From the NCBI RefSeq assembly GCF_036231945.1, contig NZ_CP109599.1, positions 3,008,501-3,072,500 on the forward strand: DNA of 64,000 nucleotides. Reading direction: 5' to 3'. A model generated the notes under the pieces. The model did not search any database. It worked only from the letters and a program-made list of their open reading frames with translations, and was not told the DNA's origin. Positions within the stretch are counted from its first letter, which is position 1, and every line of letters begins with the position of its first letter. A program made the translations under genes and the position numbers. This document shows positions 1 to 7,482 of this stretch, piece by piece. The stretch comes from Streptomyces sp. NBC_01429. Its GTDB lineage: Bacteria; Actinomycetota; Actinomycetes; Streptomycetales; Streptomycetaceae.

Positions 1-388
1 TGTAGTACGAGTCGGGGTGCTCGGGGTCGACCGCCGTGGGGCAGACGACGACCTCGGCGCCGTACGCGCGCAGCACGTTGATCTTGTCCGTGGAGACCTT
101 GTCGGGGCAGACGAAAATGCACTTGTAGCCCTTCCGCTGGGCCACGATGGCAAGGCCGACGCCCGTGTTGCCGCTCGTCGGTTCGACGATCGTGCCGCCG
201 GGCAGCAGCTCTCCGCTCTCCTCCGCGGCCTCGATCATGCGCAGGGCGATCCGGTCCTTGACCGAACCTCCGGGGTTGAAGTATTCGACCTTGGCCAGGA
301 CTGTCGCCTGAATGCCTTCGGTCACGCTGGTCAGCTTCAGCAGCGGGGTATTGCCAACCAGACTGATCATCGAGTCGTGGAATTGCAC
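1..388 (-). CDS. Cystathionine beta-synthase, N-terminal part (runs off the window)
   Basis: PLP-dependent beta-replacement enzyme of the cysteine synthase/cystathionine beta-synthase fold; it would condense serine and homocysteine in transsulfuration. About 129 residues are visible, starting MQFHDSMISLVGNTPLL from a GTG at 386-388. The PGGSVKDR motif carries the PLP Schiff-base lysine and EPTSGNTGVG forms the phosphate-binding loop. The C-terminal part, where a CBS-domain regulatory tail would tell cystathionine beta-synthase from cysteine synthase, lies outside the window. My choice of CBS rests on the remembered Streptomyces neighbour order, so O-acetylserine sulfhydrylase remains possible. 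The gene is divergent from the SGNH hydrolase and shares its 154-base upstream region. Confidence 0.85.
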   Translation of the reverse strand, partial: MQFHDSMISLVGNTPLLKLTSVTEGIQATVLAKVEYFNPGGSVKDRIALRMIEAAEESGELLPGGTIVEPTSGNTGVGLAIVAQRKGYKCIFVCPDKVSTDKINVLRAYGAEVVVCPTAVDPEHPDSYY

Positions 389-542
389 CGTTGTCTCCGG
401 GGTCTCCGTGATGGTCCGGCCAGCGTATGCGCCTCCGGGTGAGATTGGGCGACGGTCCTTACGGGGCAGTTAGCTGGTGTACGTGCCCTTCGACCGGACG
501 ACCGGGGCGCGTACTCGTACGCACAGGGAGGTGACGCGGACG

Positions 543-1583
543 GTGTCGAGGGCGAGGGTGGCACGGCGGATCGCCGCGGGCGCGGCATACGGCGGCGGCA
601 GCATCGGGCTGCTGGGCGCGGCGGGAGTCGGGGTACTGCTGGCGGAGGTCCAGCTCGCGAAGCGGTCGGTGGGCGGCGGGGTCGCTCCCGTACCGCCCCG
701 CGGGGACGGCTGGTACGGGCTGGCCTTCGGACACACCGAACCGCTGCGGATGGGCATGCTCGGCGACTCCACCGCGGCGGGCCAGGGCGTACGCAGGGCC
801 GGGCAGACACCGGGGGCGCTGCTCGCCTCGGGACTGGCGGCGGTCGCGGAGCGCCCGGTGGATCTGCGGAACGTGGCGCTGCCGGGCGCCAGGTCGGACG
901 ATCTGGAACGCCAGGTCACCCAGCTGCTGTCGGCGACGACCCATCCGCCGGACGTCTGCGTGATCATGATCGGCGCCAATGACGTCACGCACCGGATGCC
1001 GGCGACCGAGTCGGTGCGGTGCCTGGCGGCGGCGGTACGGCGGCTGCGGACGGCCGGCGCGGAGGTCGTCGTCGGCACCTGCCCGGATCTGGGCACGATC
1101 GAGCCGGTGTACCAGCCGCTGCGCTGGGTGGCCCGCCGGGTGAGCCGGCAGCTGGCCGCCGCGCAGACGATCGTGGCGGTCGAGCAGGGCGGCCGTACGG
1201 TCTCGCTGGGGGACCTGCTGGGCCCGGAGTTCGCCGCGAACCCCCGGGAGCTGTTCGGCCCGGACAACTACCACCCCTCGGCCGAGGGGTACGCGACGGC
1301 GGCGATGGCGCTCCTGCCCACGCTCTGCGCGGTGCTGGGCCTGTGGCCGGAGACGGACCACCTCGACGCGTCCCGGGACGAGGACATGCTCACGGTGGCG
1401 AAGGCGGCTTCGGCGGCGGCCGCCCAGGCGGGTACGGAGGTCACGGGCGTCCGGGCGCCCTGGGCGCTGCTCAAGCACCGCAGGCGCCGCCATGTGCTGC
1501 CCACCACCGACGCGCGGGCGGGGGCGGCGGACGAGGAGGAGGGCGCCGGGCGGGACGCCAGGCAGACGCCGAGCAAGAAGTGA
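543..1583 (+). CDS. SGNH/GDSL-family hydrolase, membrane-anchored or secreted
   Basis: Predicted esterase/lipase of the SGNH hydrolase family, 346 residues. Block I is GDSTAAGQG with nucleophile Ser about residue 76, block III is GAND (144-147), and block V is DNYHP with Asp241 and His244 completing the triad. A hydrophobic segment (about residues 10-36) can anchor or export the protein. I chose GTG 543 because a GGGAGG Shine-Dalgarno at 526-531 sits at normal distance; GTG 477 and 531 are also in frame, but 531 is too close to it. The C-terminus is low complexity and charged. The substrate cannot be read from sequence. No clear terminator follows. Confidence 0.85.
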   Translation: MSRARVARRIAAGAAYGGGSIGLLGAAGVGVLLAEVQLAKRSVGGGVAPVPPRGDGWYGLAFGHTEPLRMGMLGDSTAAGQGVRRAGQTPGALLASGLAAVAERPVDLRNVALPGARSDDLERQVTQLLSATTHPPDVCVIMIGANDVTHRMPATESVRCLAAAVRRLRTAGAEVVVGTCPDLGTIEPVYQPLRWVARRVSRQLAAAQTIVAVEQGGRTVSLGDLLGPEFAANPRELFGPDNYHPSAEGYATAAMALLPTLCAVLGLWPETDHLDASRDEDMLTVAKAASAAAAQAGTEVTGVRAPWALLKHRRRRHVLPTTDARAGAADEEEGAGRDARQTPSKK

Positions 1584-1705
1584 CCACCGTTCTGAGCAAG
1601 CGCTTAGAAAAGAGTCCCGCATCACATGTCCGCCCCGGTGACCCACGCGCTACGTGCGGGTAACTTCCCCCTCAGTCCTGCCTTTCTCGCCCTCATGGAG
1701 CCGTG

Positions 1706-2926
1706 ATGCCAGAAGCCGTGATCGTCTCTGCCGCCCGTTCGCCGATCGGCCGGGCCTTCAAGGGCTCGCTCAAGGAGCTGCGGCCCGACGACCTGACCGC
1801 CACGATCATCGGGGCCGCGCTCGCGAAGATCCCCGAGCTGGATCCGCGCGACATCGACGACCTGATGCTCGGCTGCGGCCTCCCGGGCGGCGAGCAGGGC
1901 CACAACCTCGGCCGGATCGTCGCCGTACAGCTCGGGATGGACCATCTCCCCGGCTGCACCATCACTCGTTACTGTTCCTCCTCGCTCCAGACCTCCCGGA
2001 TGGCGCTGCACGCCATCAAGGCGGGCGAGGGCGACGTCTTCATCTCGGCGGGCGTCGAGATGGTCTCGCGTTCGGTCAACGGCAGCTCCGACGGCATGCC
2101 CGGCACGCACAACCCGCTCTTCGCCGACGCCGAGGCCAGGACCGCCGAGGTCGCGCAGAGCGAGGGCGCGGGGTGGCGCGACCCGCGCGAGGACGGCCTC
2201 GTCCCCGACGCGTACATCGCGATGGGGCAGACGGCGGAGAACCTGGCCCGGCTCAAGGGCGTGACGCGCCAGGAGATGGACGAGTTCGGCGTGCGGTCGC
2301 AGAACCTCGCAGAGGAGGCCATCAAGAACGGCTTCTGGCAGCGCGAGATCACGCCTGTGACGACCCCGGACGGCACGGTGGTCTCCGCGGACGACGGGCC
2401 GCGTGCCGGGGTCACCCTGGAGGGCACACAGGGCCTCAAGCCCGTCTTCCGCCCCGACGGTCTGGTCACGGCCGGCAACTGCTGCCCGCTGAACGACGGC
2501 GCCGCCGCGCTCGTGATCATGTCCGACACCAAGGCGCGCGAGCTGGGCCTCACGCCGCTGGCCCGGATCGTCTCCACCGGAGTGACCGGCCTCTCGCCGG
2601 AGATCATGGGGTACGGGCCGGTCGAGGCGTCCCGCCAGGCGCTCTCCCGGGCCGGGCTGGGCATCGACGACATCGACCTGGTCGAGATCAACGAGGCGTT
2701 CGCCGCGCAGGTCATCCCGTCCTACCGGGACCTGGGCGTCCCGCTGGAGAAGCTGAACGTCAACGGCGGCGCGATCGCGGTCGGCCACCCCTTCGGCATG
2801 ACCGGCGCCCGGATCACCGGCACGCTGATCAACAGCCTCCAGTTCCACGACAAGCAGTTCGGCCTGGAGACGATGTGCGTGGGCGGGGGCCAGGGAATGG
2901 CGATGGTGATCGAGCGGCTGAGCTGA
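1706..2926 (+). CDS. Acetyl-CoA acetyltransferase (thiolase)
   Basis: Thiolase, 406 residues, catalysing reversible claisen condensation of acetyl-CoA or beta-ketoacyl-CoA thiolysis. The nucleophilic Cys90 lies in RYCSSSLQ, and the C-terminal active-site pair is His361 in GHPFGMTG and Cys391 in [16 protein letters not shown]-type motif is present as EINEAFAAQ. Length and motif spacing are normal for the family. ATG 1706 was preferred over the overlapping GTG 1703 because GGAG at 1697-1700 then has 5-base spacing. The gene's last five codons and stop are part of a 44-base sequence that is repeated 100 bases downstream. Whether it works in fatty-acid degradation or acetoacetyl-CoA synthesis is not decidable here. 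Confidence 0.93.
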   Translation: MPEAVIVSAARSPIGRAFKGSLKELRPDDLTATIIGAALAKIPELDPRDIDDLMLGCGLPGGEQGHNLGRIVAVQLGMDHLPGCTITRYCSSSLQTSRMALHAIKAGEGDVFISAGVEMVSRSVNGSSDGMPGTHNPLFADAEARTAEVAQSEGAGWRDPREDGLVPDAYIAMGQTAENLARLKGVTRQEMDEFGVRSQNLAEEAIKNGFWQREITPVTTPDGTVVSADDGPRAGVTLEGTQGLKPVFRPDGLVTAGNCCPLNDGAAALVIMSDTKARELGLTPLARIVSTGVTGLSPEIMGYGPVEASRQALSRAGLGIDDIDLVEINEAFAAQVIPSYRDLGVPLEKLNVNGGAIAVGHPFGMTGARITGTLINSLQFHDKQFGLETMCVGGGQGMAMVIERLS

Positions 2927-3054
2927 GCCGCAGCGGAGGGTAGGGGTCGCCCGAGGCACGAGGGCGGCACCTGCCCGCAGCGGAGGCGAAGTTCAGCGCG
3001 ACCAAATAAACGAGCGGCTGAGCTGAGCCGCAGCGGAGGGTAGGGGTCGCCCGA
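2911..3054. repeat. Exact 44-base direct repeat with a 100-base period
   Basis: Positions 2911-2954 and 3011-3054 are identical over 44 bases. The first copy covers the last five codons and stop of the thiolase gene. A shorter piece, CCGCAGCGGAGG, recurs a third time at 2975-2986. The rest of the 2927-3319 gap holds a terminator hairpin and the leader of the next gene; I see no gene in it. Confidence 0.9.
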
Positions 3055-3133
3055 TCCACCGCCGCTCGTCGCGCACCGTAGTCACGCCGTACCGAAAAGC
3101 ACTGTTCCGCCGCACCGATCCCCAGTCGTGACT

Positions 3134-3173
3134 GAATCTCCCCCAGGATGTGACCTACGCCCGGGGGAGATTC
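3134..3173 (+). terminator. Hairpin terminator after the thiolase gene
   Basis: An 11-base perfect stem (GAATCTCCCCC at 3134-3144, complement at 3163-3173) with an 18-base loop, followed by GTTTG. It lies 208 bases after the thiolase stop and before the next co-directional gene. Confidence 0.6.
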
Positions 3174-3319
3174 GTTTGCCCAGGTCAGAACCGCGCGCGC
3201 AGGAAATATAAGGCCCAAAGACCTGTCCATTTGGTGACGTAATGCACTGACGACGGGCTCGGGCCCACGACAAGCTGAGGTAGGAAGTCGGGGGTATCGA
3301 TCGGAATCGGGAGTAGTCA

Positions 3320-4294
3320 GTGAGCGCCATGTCTCTTGCCCTGCTGCTGACCACGGCCACCGCCACGGCCGTGGGTGTCGCTGCCCTGCACGCCGCTCAT
3401 GTGCTGCGCCGGCAGGTCAGCGCCCTGCGCCGCGAGCTGGTGGCGGACCGCCCGGGCGGCTTCTCCGCCTCCGTACCGCAGGCCAGAAGCGCGATGCACC
3501 CCACCCAGACCCAGGCCATACGGACCGCGGTGGCCGAGGCGCTGGCCGAGGAGCGGGAGCGCGAGCTGGCCGAGGCGCGCGCCTTCTGGGCCGCGCAGGA
3601 GGCCAGGGACGCGGCCGACGCCCCGTCGATGCTGGGCGGACTGGCCGGACTCGGTACCGAGGAGACTCCCTTCTACGTACCGCGCCAGGCGGACTTCGCC
3701 GGTCTGGAGGCGCTGCGCTTCGACGGCACCGACGGAGCCGCCGAGACCGACGCGCTGGAATCCCTCGAAGCGCTCGACGACTTCGCCGACTTCACCGATT
3801 TCGCGGACTACCCGGAGCTGACCGAGGTCAGCGAGGTGAGCGGGCCGGTCGAGGGCGCGGAGTTCGCCGAGGACTCCCCCGAGCTGGCCGCCGCCCGTCG
3901 CCGGCACCCCTCGCACCCGGACTTCGTGCCGGTCAGCACGCCGGTCGTCACCGACCACGAGCGGACCGTCGCGCGGCTGGAGGAGCTGGCCGAGACCCGT
4001 ACGGCGCTCGCGGACGTGCGGCCCGGCCCCCTCGGCACGCTCGACGTCTATGTCTTCGCGGACGGTACGACGCTCTGCATGACGCCGGGCCACCGCGAGA
4101 CCGCCGAGCGGCTCGCCGACGCGCTGCGGGCCGGTGAGAGCCCGTTCCTGCTGGGCGGGTCCGGTGTCTCCGGCGCCTACGCGCTGACCTTCGCGTGCGG
4201 CGACGACGCCACCGGCGGTGGCGGCTACGGCGAGAGCGCGGACGGCGCCGAGCACGTCTACATCCTCGCTGACCGCGTCATAGCCTCGCTGTAG
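3320..4294 (+). CDS. Hypothetical protein with N-terminal membrane anchor
   Basis: 324 residues, family not recognised. A single hydrophobic segment (about residues 4-24) is followed by a charged helical stretch rich in Glu/Ala/Arg (about 60-100, likely coiled coil), an acidic low-complexity middle (Asp/Glu/Phe repeats about 130-180) and a better ordered C-terminal part around DVYVFADGTT and PGHRETAERL. The layout suggests an inner-membrane-tethered cytoplasmic protein. GTG 3320 has CGGGAG at 3308-3313; an in-frame ATG lies at 3329. It converges on the next gene with only 16 bases between stops. No function is proposed. Confidence 0.75.
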   Translation: MSAMSLALLLTTATATAVGVAALHAAHVLRRQVSALRRELVADRPGGFSASVPQARSAMHPTQTQAIRTAVAEALAEERERELAEARAFWAAQEARDAADAPSMLGGLAGLGTEETPFYVPRQADFAGLEALRFDGTDGAAETDALESLEALDDFADFTDFADYPELTEVSEVSGPVEGAEFAEDSPELAAARRRHPSHPDFVPVSTPVVTDHERTVARLEELAETRTALADVRPGPLGTLDVYVFADGTTLCMTPGHRETAERLADALRAGESPFLLGGSGVSGAYALTFACGDDATGGGGYGESADGAEHVYILADRVIASL

Positions 4295-4310
4295 GTCGCC
4301 GCACCGCCGC

Positions 4311-4640
4311 TCACAGCTTGGCGGTGGCGACCGCCCGCTCGACCAGCCTCACGGCCTCGTCCAGTTCGGCTTCGGACGGGGCCGTTCGCCATGCCTCGAC
4401 CAGGTCGGCCGCCGCGACGGTGAGCTGGTCGGCGACCGCGAAGACCCCCGCGTCCGGCATGATCCGCGGCTCGACCCCGGCCCCCTCGGCCCCTTCGAGC
4501 CGCTGGGCCCGTACGGACAGTTCCCTGGCCAGCGCGAGCGCGGCAGCGGCGGCGCCGCGCTGGAGGCGGCTCTGCGGCGCGCTGCGCAGCCGGTCGGCGA
4601 ATCGGTCCGTGGCAGCCGTCAGCGGCGTTGTATCGAGCAC
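4311..4640 (-). CDS. Small conserved-looking hypothetical protein
   Basis: 109 residues from a GTG start, almost entirely alpha-helical by composition (Ala/Glu/Leu/Arg), with no signal peptide and no membrane segment. Sequence such as LTVAAADLVEAWRTAPSEAELDEAVRL suggests a helical bundle. No family recognised. Codon usage has the normal Streptomyces third-position GC bias, which supports it as coding. It is convergent with the upstream membrane-anchored protein and divergent from the DUF4287 gene. Confidence 0.65.
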   Translation of the reverse strand: MLDTTPLTAATDRFADRLRSAPQSRLQRGAAAAALALARELSVRAQRLEGAEGAGVEPRIMPDAGVFAVADQLTVAAADLVEAWRTAPSEAELDEAVRLVERAVATAKL

Positions 4641-4754
4641 GCGGCGACCCTACGCGCCCGCCCGGGCGCCGAGCCAGCGGGTCTTGCCAAGGGCGGCACG
4701 CTCAGGCACGGTGGGCGGAAAGGACCAGTACGCGCGAAGCGTCCGGAGGCGCCG

Positions 4755-4985
4755 ATGTCCCTTGTCTTCTCCGAAGAGACCCATCGCAATCTCCTCTCCA
4801 GAATCCCCCATTGCACCGGCCGCGAGATCTCCGACTGGCTGCGCACCGTCGAGGAAGGCCCGTCCCTCTTCCGTTTCGAGGAGAAGGTCAGCTGGCTGCG
4901 GGGTGAGCACAACCTCGCGTACGGACACGCGAAGGCGATCGTCCACGAGTACGACCTGCGGCGGGCCGCCCGCCGCCTCCGGTAA
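4755..4985 (+). CDS. DUF4287-type small protein
   Basis: 76 residues. It resembles the DUF4287 family in the pattern of an N-terminal helix pair, a WLR(G/E)EHNL segment and the AYGHAKAIVHEYDLRRAARR tail (the conserved GHA.AIV core). The molecular function of the family is unknown to me. ATG 4755 is preceded by GGAGG at 4744-4748. It is a monocistronic unit ending in a strong bidirectional hairpin. Confidence 0.75.
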   Translation: MSLVFSEETHRNLLSRIPHCTGREISDWLRTVEEGPSLFRFEEKVSWLRGEHNLAYGHAKAIVHEYDLRRAARRLR

Positions 4986-5014
4986 CCCGGCCCACGAAGA
5001 GGCCGGCCAATGAA

Positions 5015-5050
5015 GAAGGGGTCCCCGGGCGAAAGCCCGCGGACCCCTTC
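5015..5050. terminator. Bidirectional terminator with GAAA tetraloop
   Basis: A 16-base-pair stem with one C-C mismatch (5015-5030 with 5035-5050) closed by a GAAA tetraloop. It sits between the convergent DUF4287 gene (ends 4985) and the BI-1 gene (ends 5087). Confidence 0.85.
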
Positions 5051-5086
5051 GGCGCTTCAGTGACGCGCCGTCCTTCGTACTGCTGC

Positions 5087-5953
5087 CTAGTCGTTGCCCG
5101 ACAGGATCGAGAAGAGACGCAGCATCTCCATGTAGATCCAGACCAGGGTCACGGTGAGACCGAAGGCCGCGAGCCAGGACTCCTCGCGCGGCGCGCCGTA
5201 CGCGACGCCGTCCTCGACCTGCTTGAAGTCGAGCGCCAGGAAGCAGGCGCCCAGGATGATCCCGATGACGCCGAAGAGGATGCCGAGACCGCCGCTGCGG
5301 AAGCCGAGGCCGTCACCGCCGCCGAAGACGCTGAAGAGCATGTTGGCGACCATCAGGAGCATGAAGCCCATGGCGGCGGCCATCACGAAGCCGTAGAAGC
5401 GCTGCGTGACGCGGATCCAGCGCATCTTGTACGCGACGAGGACACCGGCGAAGACCGCCATGGTGCCCATGACCGCCTGGATCACCACGCCGGGGGCGAC
5501 GTAGGTGCTCACCACATTGCTGATCACGCCGAGGAAGACACCCTCGAAGGCGGCGTACGACAGGATCAGCGCCGGGGCCGGCTTGCGCTTGAACGCCTGG
5601 ATCATCGACAGGACGAACGCCACCAGTACGGCGCCGATCGCGATGCCGTACGACTTGCCGAGGCTGGCCTGGTCCACCGGCAGGAGGACCCAGGACAGGA
5701 CGGCGGTCAGGACGACCGTGCCCAGCGTCATGGCGGTGCGCGTCACGACGTCGTCGATCGTCATGACGTCGGCGCGCGCGGGCGCCTGCGGGCCCGCCCC
5801 GAACTGGGCGCCCTGCTGCGGCGCGTACGGGTTGGTCGCGTAGGGGTTGGTTCCAACGGCGGCGCCCCCGGCCTGCGGCGCCGCGTTGAAGCCCGCGTGG
5901 CCGTTGTCGCGGCTGAAGCCCCGTCGCGAGAAGACCGGGTTACTGCTCCTCAT
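5087..5953 (-). CDS. Bax inhibitor-1/YccA family integral membrane protein
   Basis: 288 residues. A hydrophilic Gly/Pro/Ala/Tyr-rich N-terminus (about 1-65, with NPYATNPYA repeats) is followed by seven hydrophobic segments. Family features include RTAMTLG near the first helix, the AFEGVFLGVISN segment, and a C-terminal LDFKQVEDGV motif containing the conserved acidic residues. BI-1/YccA proteins are proton-sensitive membrane proteins thought to leak calcium or modulate proteases; the bacterial role is unclear. GGAGG-like ribosome binding site directly precedes ATG 5951-5953. It is transcribed away from the bldA-type tRNA. Confidence 0.9.
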   Translation of the reverse strand: MRSSNPVFSRRGFSRDNGHAGFNAAPQAGGAAVGTNPYATNPYAPQQGAQFGAGPQAPARADVMTIDDVVTRTAMTLGTVVLTAVLSWVLLPVDQASLGKSYGIAIGAVLVAFVLSMIQAFKRKPAPALILSYAAFEGVFLGVISNVVSTYVAPGVVIQAVMGTMAVFAGVLVAYKMRWIRVTQRFYGFVMAAAMGFMLLMVANMLFSVFGGGDGLGFRSGGLGILFGVIGIILGACFLALDFKQVEDGVAYGAPREESWLAAFGLTVTLVWIYMEMLRLFSILSGND

Positions 5954-6148
5954 CTCACTCCTCCATGGCCACCCAGCGCGGCCTTGCGTTAAGAGTAATG
6001 GGAGAGCAAAGGCAATGCCCTAGTGCTCGGGGAGGATCTTTCACCAATCGTGGCGCGGGACGCGGGTCCCGCGTCCCGGAAGAGTGCCCCATCTCACATC
6101 CGGAAATGCGGCCTGCGCACCTGGAGCCGCCGATGCCGGCCGGTGATG

Positions 6149-6231
6149 TGCCCGGAGCCGGACTTGAACCGGCACGCCCCCGAGGGGCAGCGAGGTTTAA
6201 GCTCGCCGTGTCTGCATTCCACCATCCGGGC
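6149..6231 (-). tRNA. bldA: tRNA-Leu(UAA), the bldA-type tRNA reading UUA codons
   Basis: An 83-base class II tRNA on the minus strand. Acceptor stem GCCCGGA pairs with TCCGGGC, discriminator A at 6149, T loop GGTTCAAGTCC, long variable arm. The anticodon stem-loop is GCGAG-CTTAAAC-CTCGC, so anticodon TAA lies at 6197-6199. The 3' CCA is not encoded. In Streptomyces the sole UUA-decoding tRNA is bldA, needed for aerial growth and many secondary pathways, because TTA codons are confined to development and accessory genes. The sequence agrees with the S. coelicolor bldA I remember. Confidence 0.97.
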
Positions 6232-6614
6232 ACGGCGCGCGACGCCGCGTTGGCACAGGAGCCTATCGGGACACACCACTCGAACAGCCGAGTGACTACC
6301 CGATGTTGTCTTATTTTATTGACGTCTGAGGGTGCGTCAGCACACGTACCGGCCCATCCGCACATGCCGGGCGCGGATGGGCATCTCGTAACGAGGCTCA
6401 CAGGAATGACGAAAAGTCGCCGCCCGGTCACGCAATCGGCATCCTGTCGCGGGCGTCTCAGGGGTCGTGTCATACCCGAGGAGGAGGGCGCGCCCCGGCG
6501 GTCAGACCCAAGAGGGCCCCGGGAACGGGCACGAGGACGGACGCCCCGGGCGGTGCGCGGACGACACGATGGGGTCGTCCCCGCAGCGAGCCCGTCCCGA
6601 CAGGAGATCCCCCC
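6232..6614. promoter_or_regulatory. Region upstream of the tRNA and the ABC gene, with inverted repeat and AT-rich patch
   Basis: No gene is visible in these 383 bases. A perfect 6-base inverted repeat, CACTCG-AACAGC-CGAGTG, lies at 6277-6294, about 46 bases upstream of the tRNA 5' end. An AT-rich patch (around TTATTTTATTG at about 6308-6318) stands out in GC-rich DNA. Either may belong to the tRNA promoter. AGGAG at 6602-6606 is the ribosome binding site of the ABC gene. Confidence 0.4.
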
Positions 6615-7385
6615 GTGACCACCACCCCGATCGCCCACCGCGCCACCGCGGTCGCCGCCCACGCCTCCGAGCTGTCGAAGGTCTACGGAATGGGTGAGAC
6701 CCAGGTGGTCGCGCTCGACAAGGTGACCGTGGACTTCCGGCAGGGCGAGTTCACCGCGATCATGGGCCCGTCCGGCTCGGGCAAGTCGACCCTCATGCAC
6801 TGCGTGGCCGGCCTCGACAGCTTCAGCTCGGGGTCCGTGCGGATCGGGGACACGGAGCTGTCCACCCTGAAGGACAAGCAGCTCACGCAGTTGCGCCGGG
6901 ACAAGATCGGCTTCATCTTCCAGGCGTTCAACCTGCTGCCGACCCTGACGGCGCTGGAGAACATCACGCTCCCGATGGACATCGCGGGCCGCAAGCCGGA
7001 CAAGCAGTGGATGGACCAGGTGATCAGCATGATCGGCCTGGCCGACCGGCTCGGCCACCGGCCCACCCAGCTCTCCGGCGGCCAGCAGCAGCGGGTGGCG
7101 GTGGCGCGCGCCCTGGCCTCCCGGCCCGAGATCATCTTCGGTGACGAGCCGACCGGGAACCTGGACTCGCGCTCCGGCGCCGAGGTGCTGGGCTTCCTGC
7201 GTAACTCTGTTCGAGAGCTGGGTCAGACCGTCGTCATGGTGACGCACGACGCCATGGCCGCCTCGTACGCGAATCGTGTGATTTTCCTCGCGGACGGCCG
7301 GATCGTCGACGAGATGGTCGACCCGACCGCCGACCGCGTGCTCGACCGGATGAAGGCGTTCGACGCCAAGGGCCGTACCAGCTGA
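6615..7385 (+). CDS. ABC transporter ATP-binding protein (MacB/LolD-like)
   Basis: 256-residue ATPase of the family that partners FtsX-type permeases. Walker [10 protein letters not shown] is at residues 51-59, signature LSGGQQQR starts at 153, Walker B IIFGDEP is at 173-179, with a later H-loop MVTHD. An [13 protein letters not shown]-loop is typical of the MacB/LolD group. GTG 6615 follows AGGAG at 6602-6606. The permease begins 97 bases downstream on the same strand, so the two almost certainly form one exporter or mechanotransmission complex at the inner membrane. Substrate unknown. Confidence 0.93.
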   Translation: MTTTPIAHRATAVAAHASELSKVYGMGETQVVALDKVTVDFRQGEFTAIMGPSGSGKSTLMHCVAGLDSFSSGSVRIGDTELSTLKDKQLTQLRRDKIGFIFQAFNLLPTLTALENITLPMDIAGRKPDKQWMDQVISMIGLADRLGHRPTQLSGGQQQRVAVARALASRPEIIFGDEPTGNLDSRSGAEVLGFLRNSVRELGQTVVMVTHDAMAASYANRVIFLADGRIVDEMVDPTADRVLDRMKAFDAKGRTS

Positions 7386-7482
7386 CGCACCGCTGGATCC
7401 GACGCTCCGTCAACCGGGTGTGTCAGCACCGCTCCCGGTCCTGTCCACCTGCCCCGGCCCCCTCCACACCAGGACTCCCACC

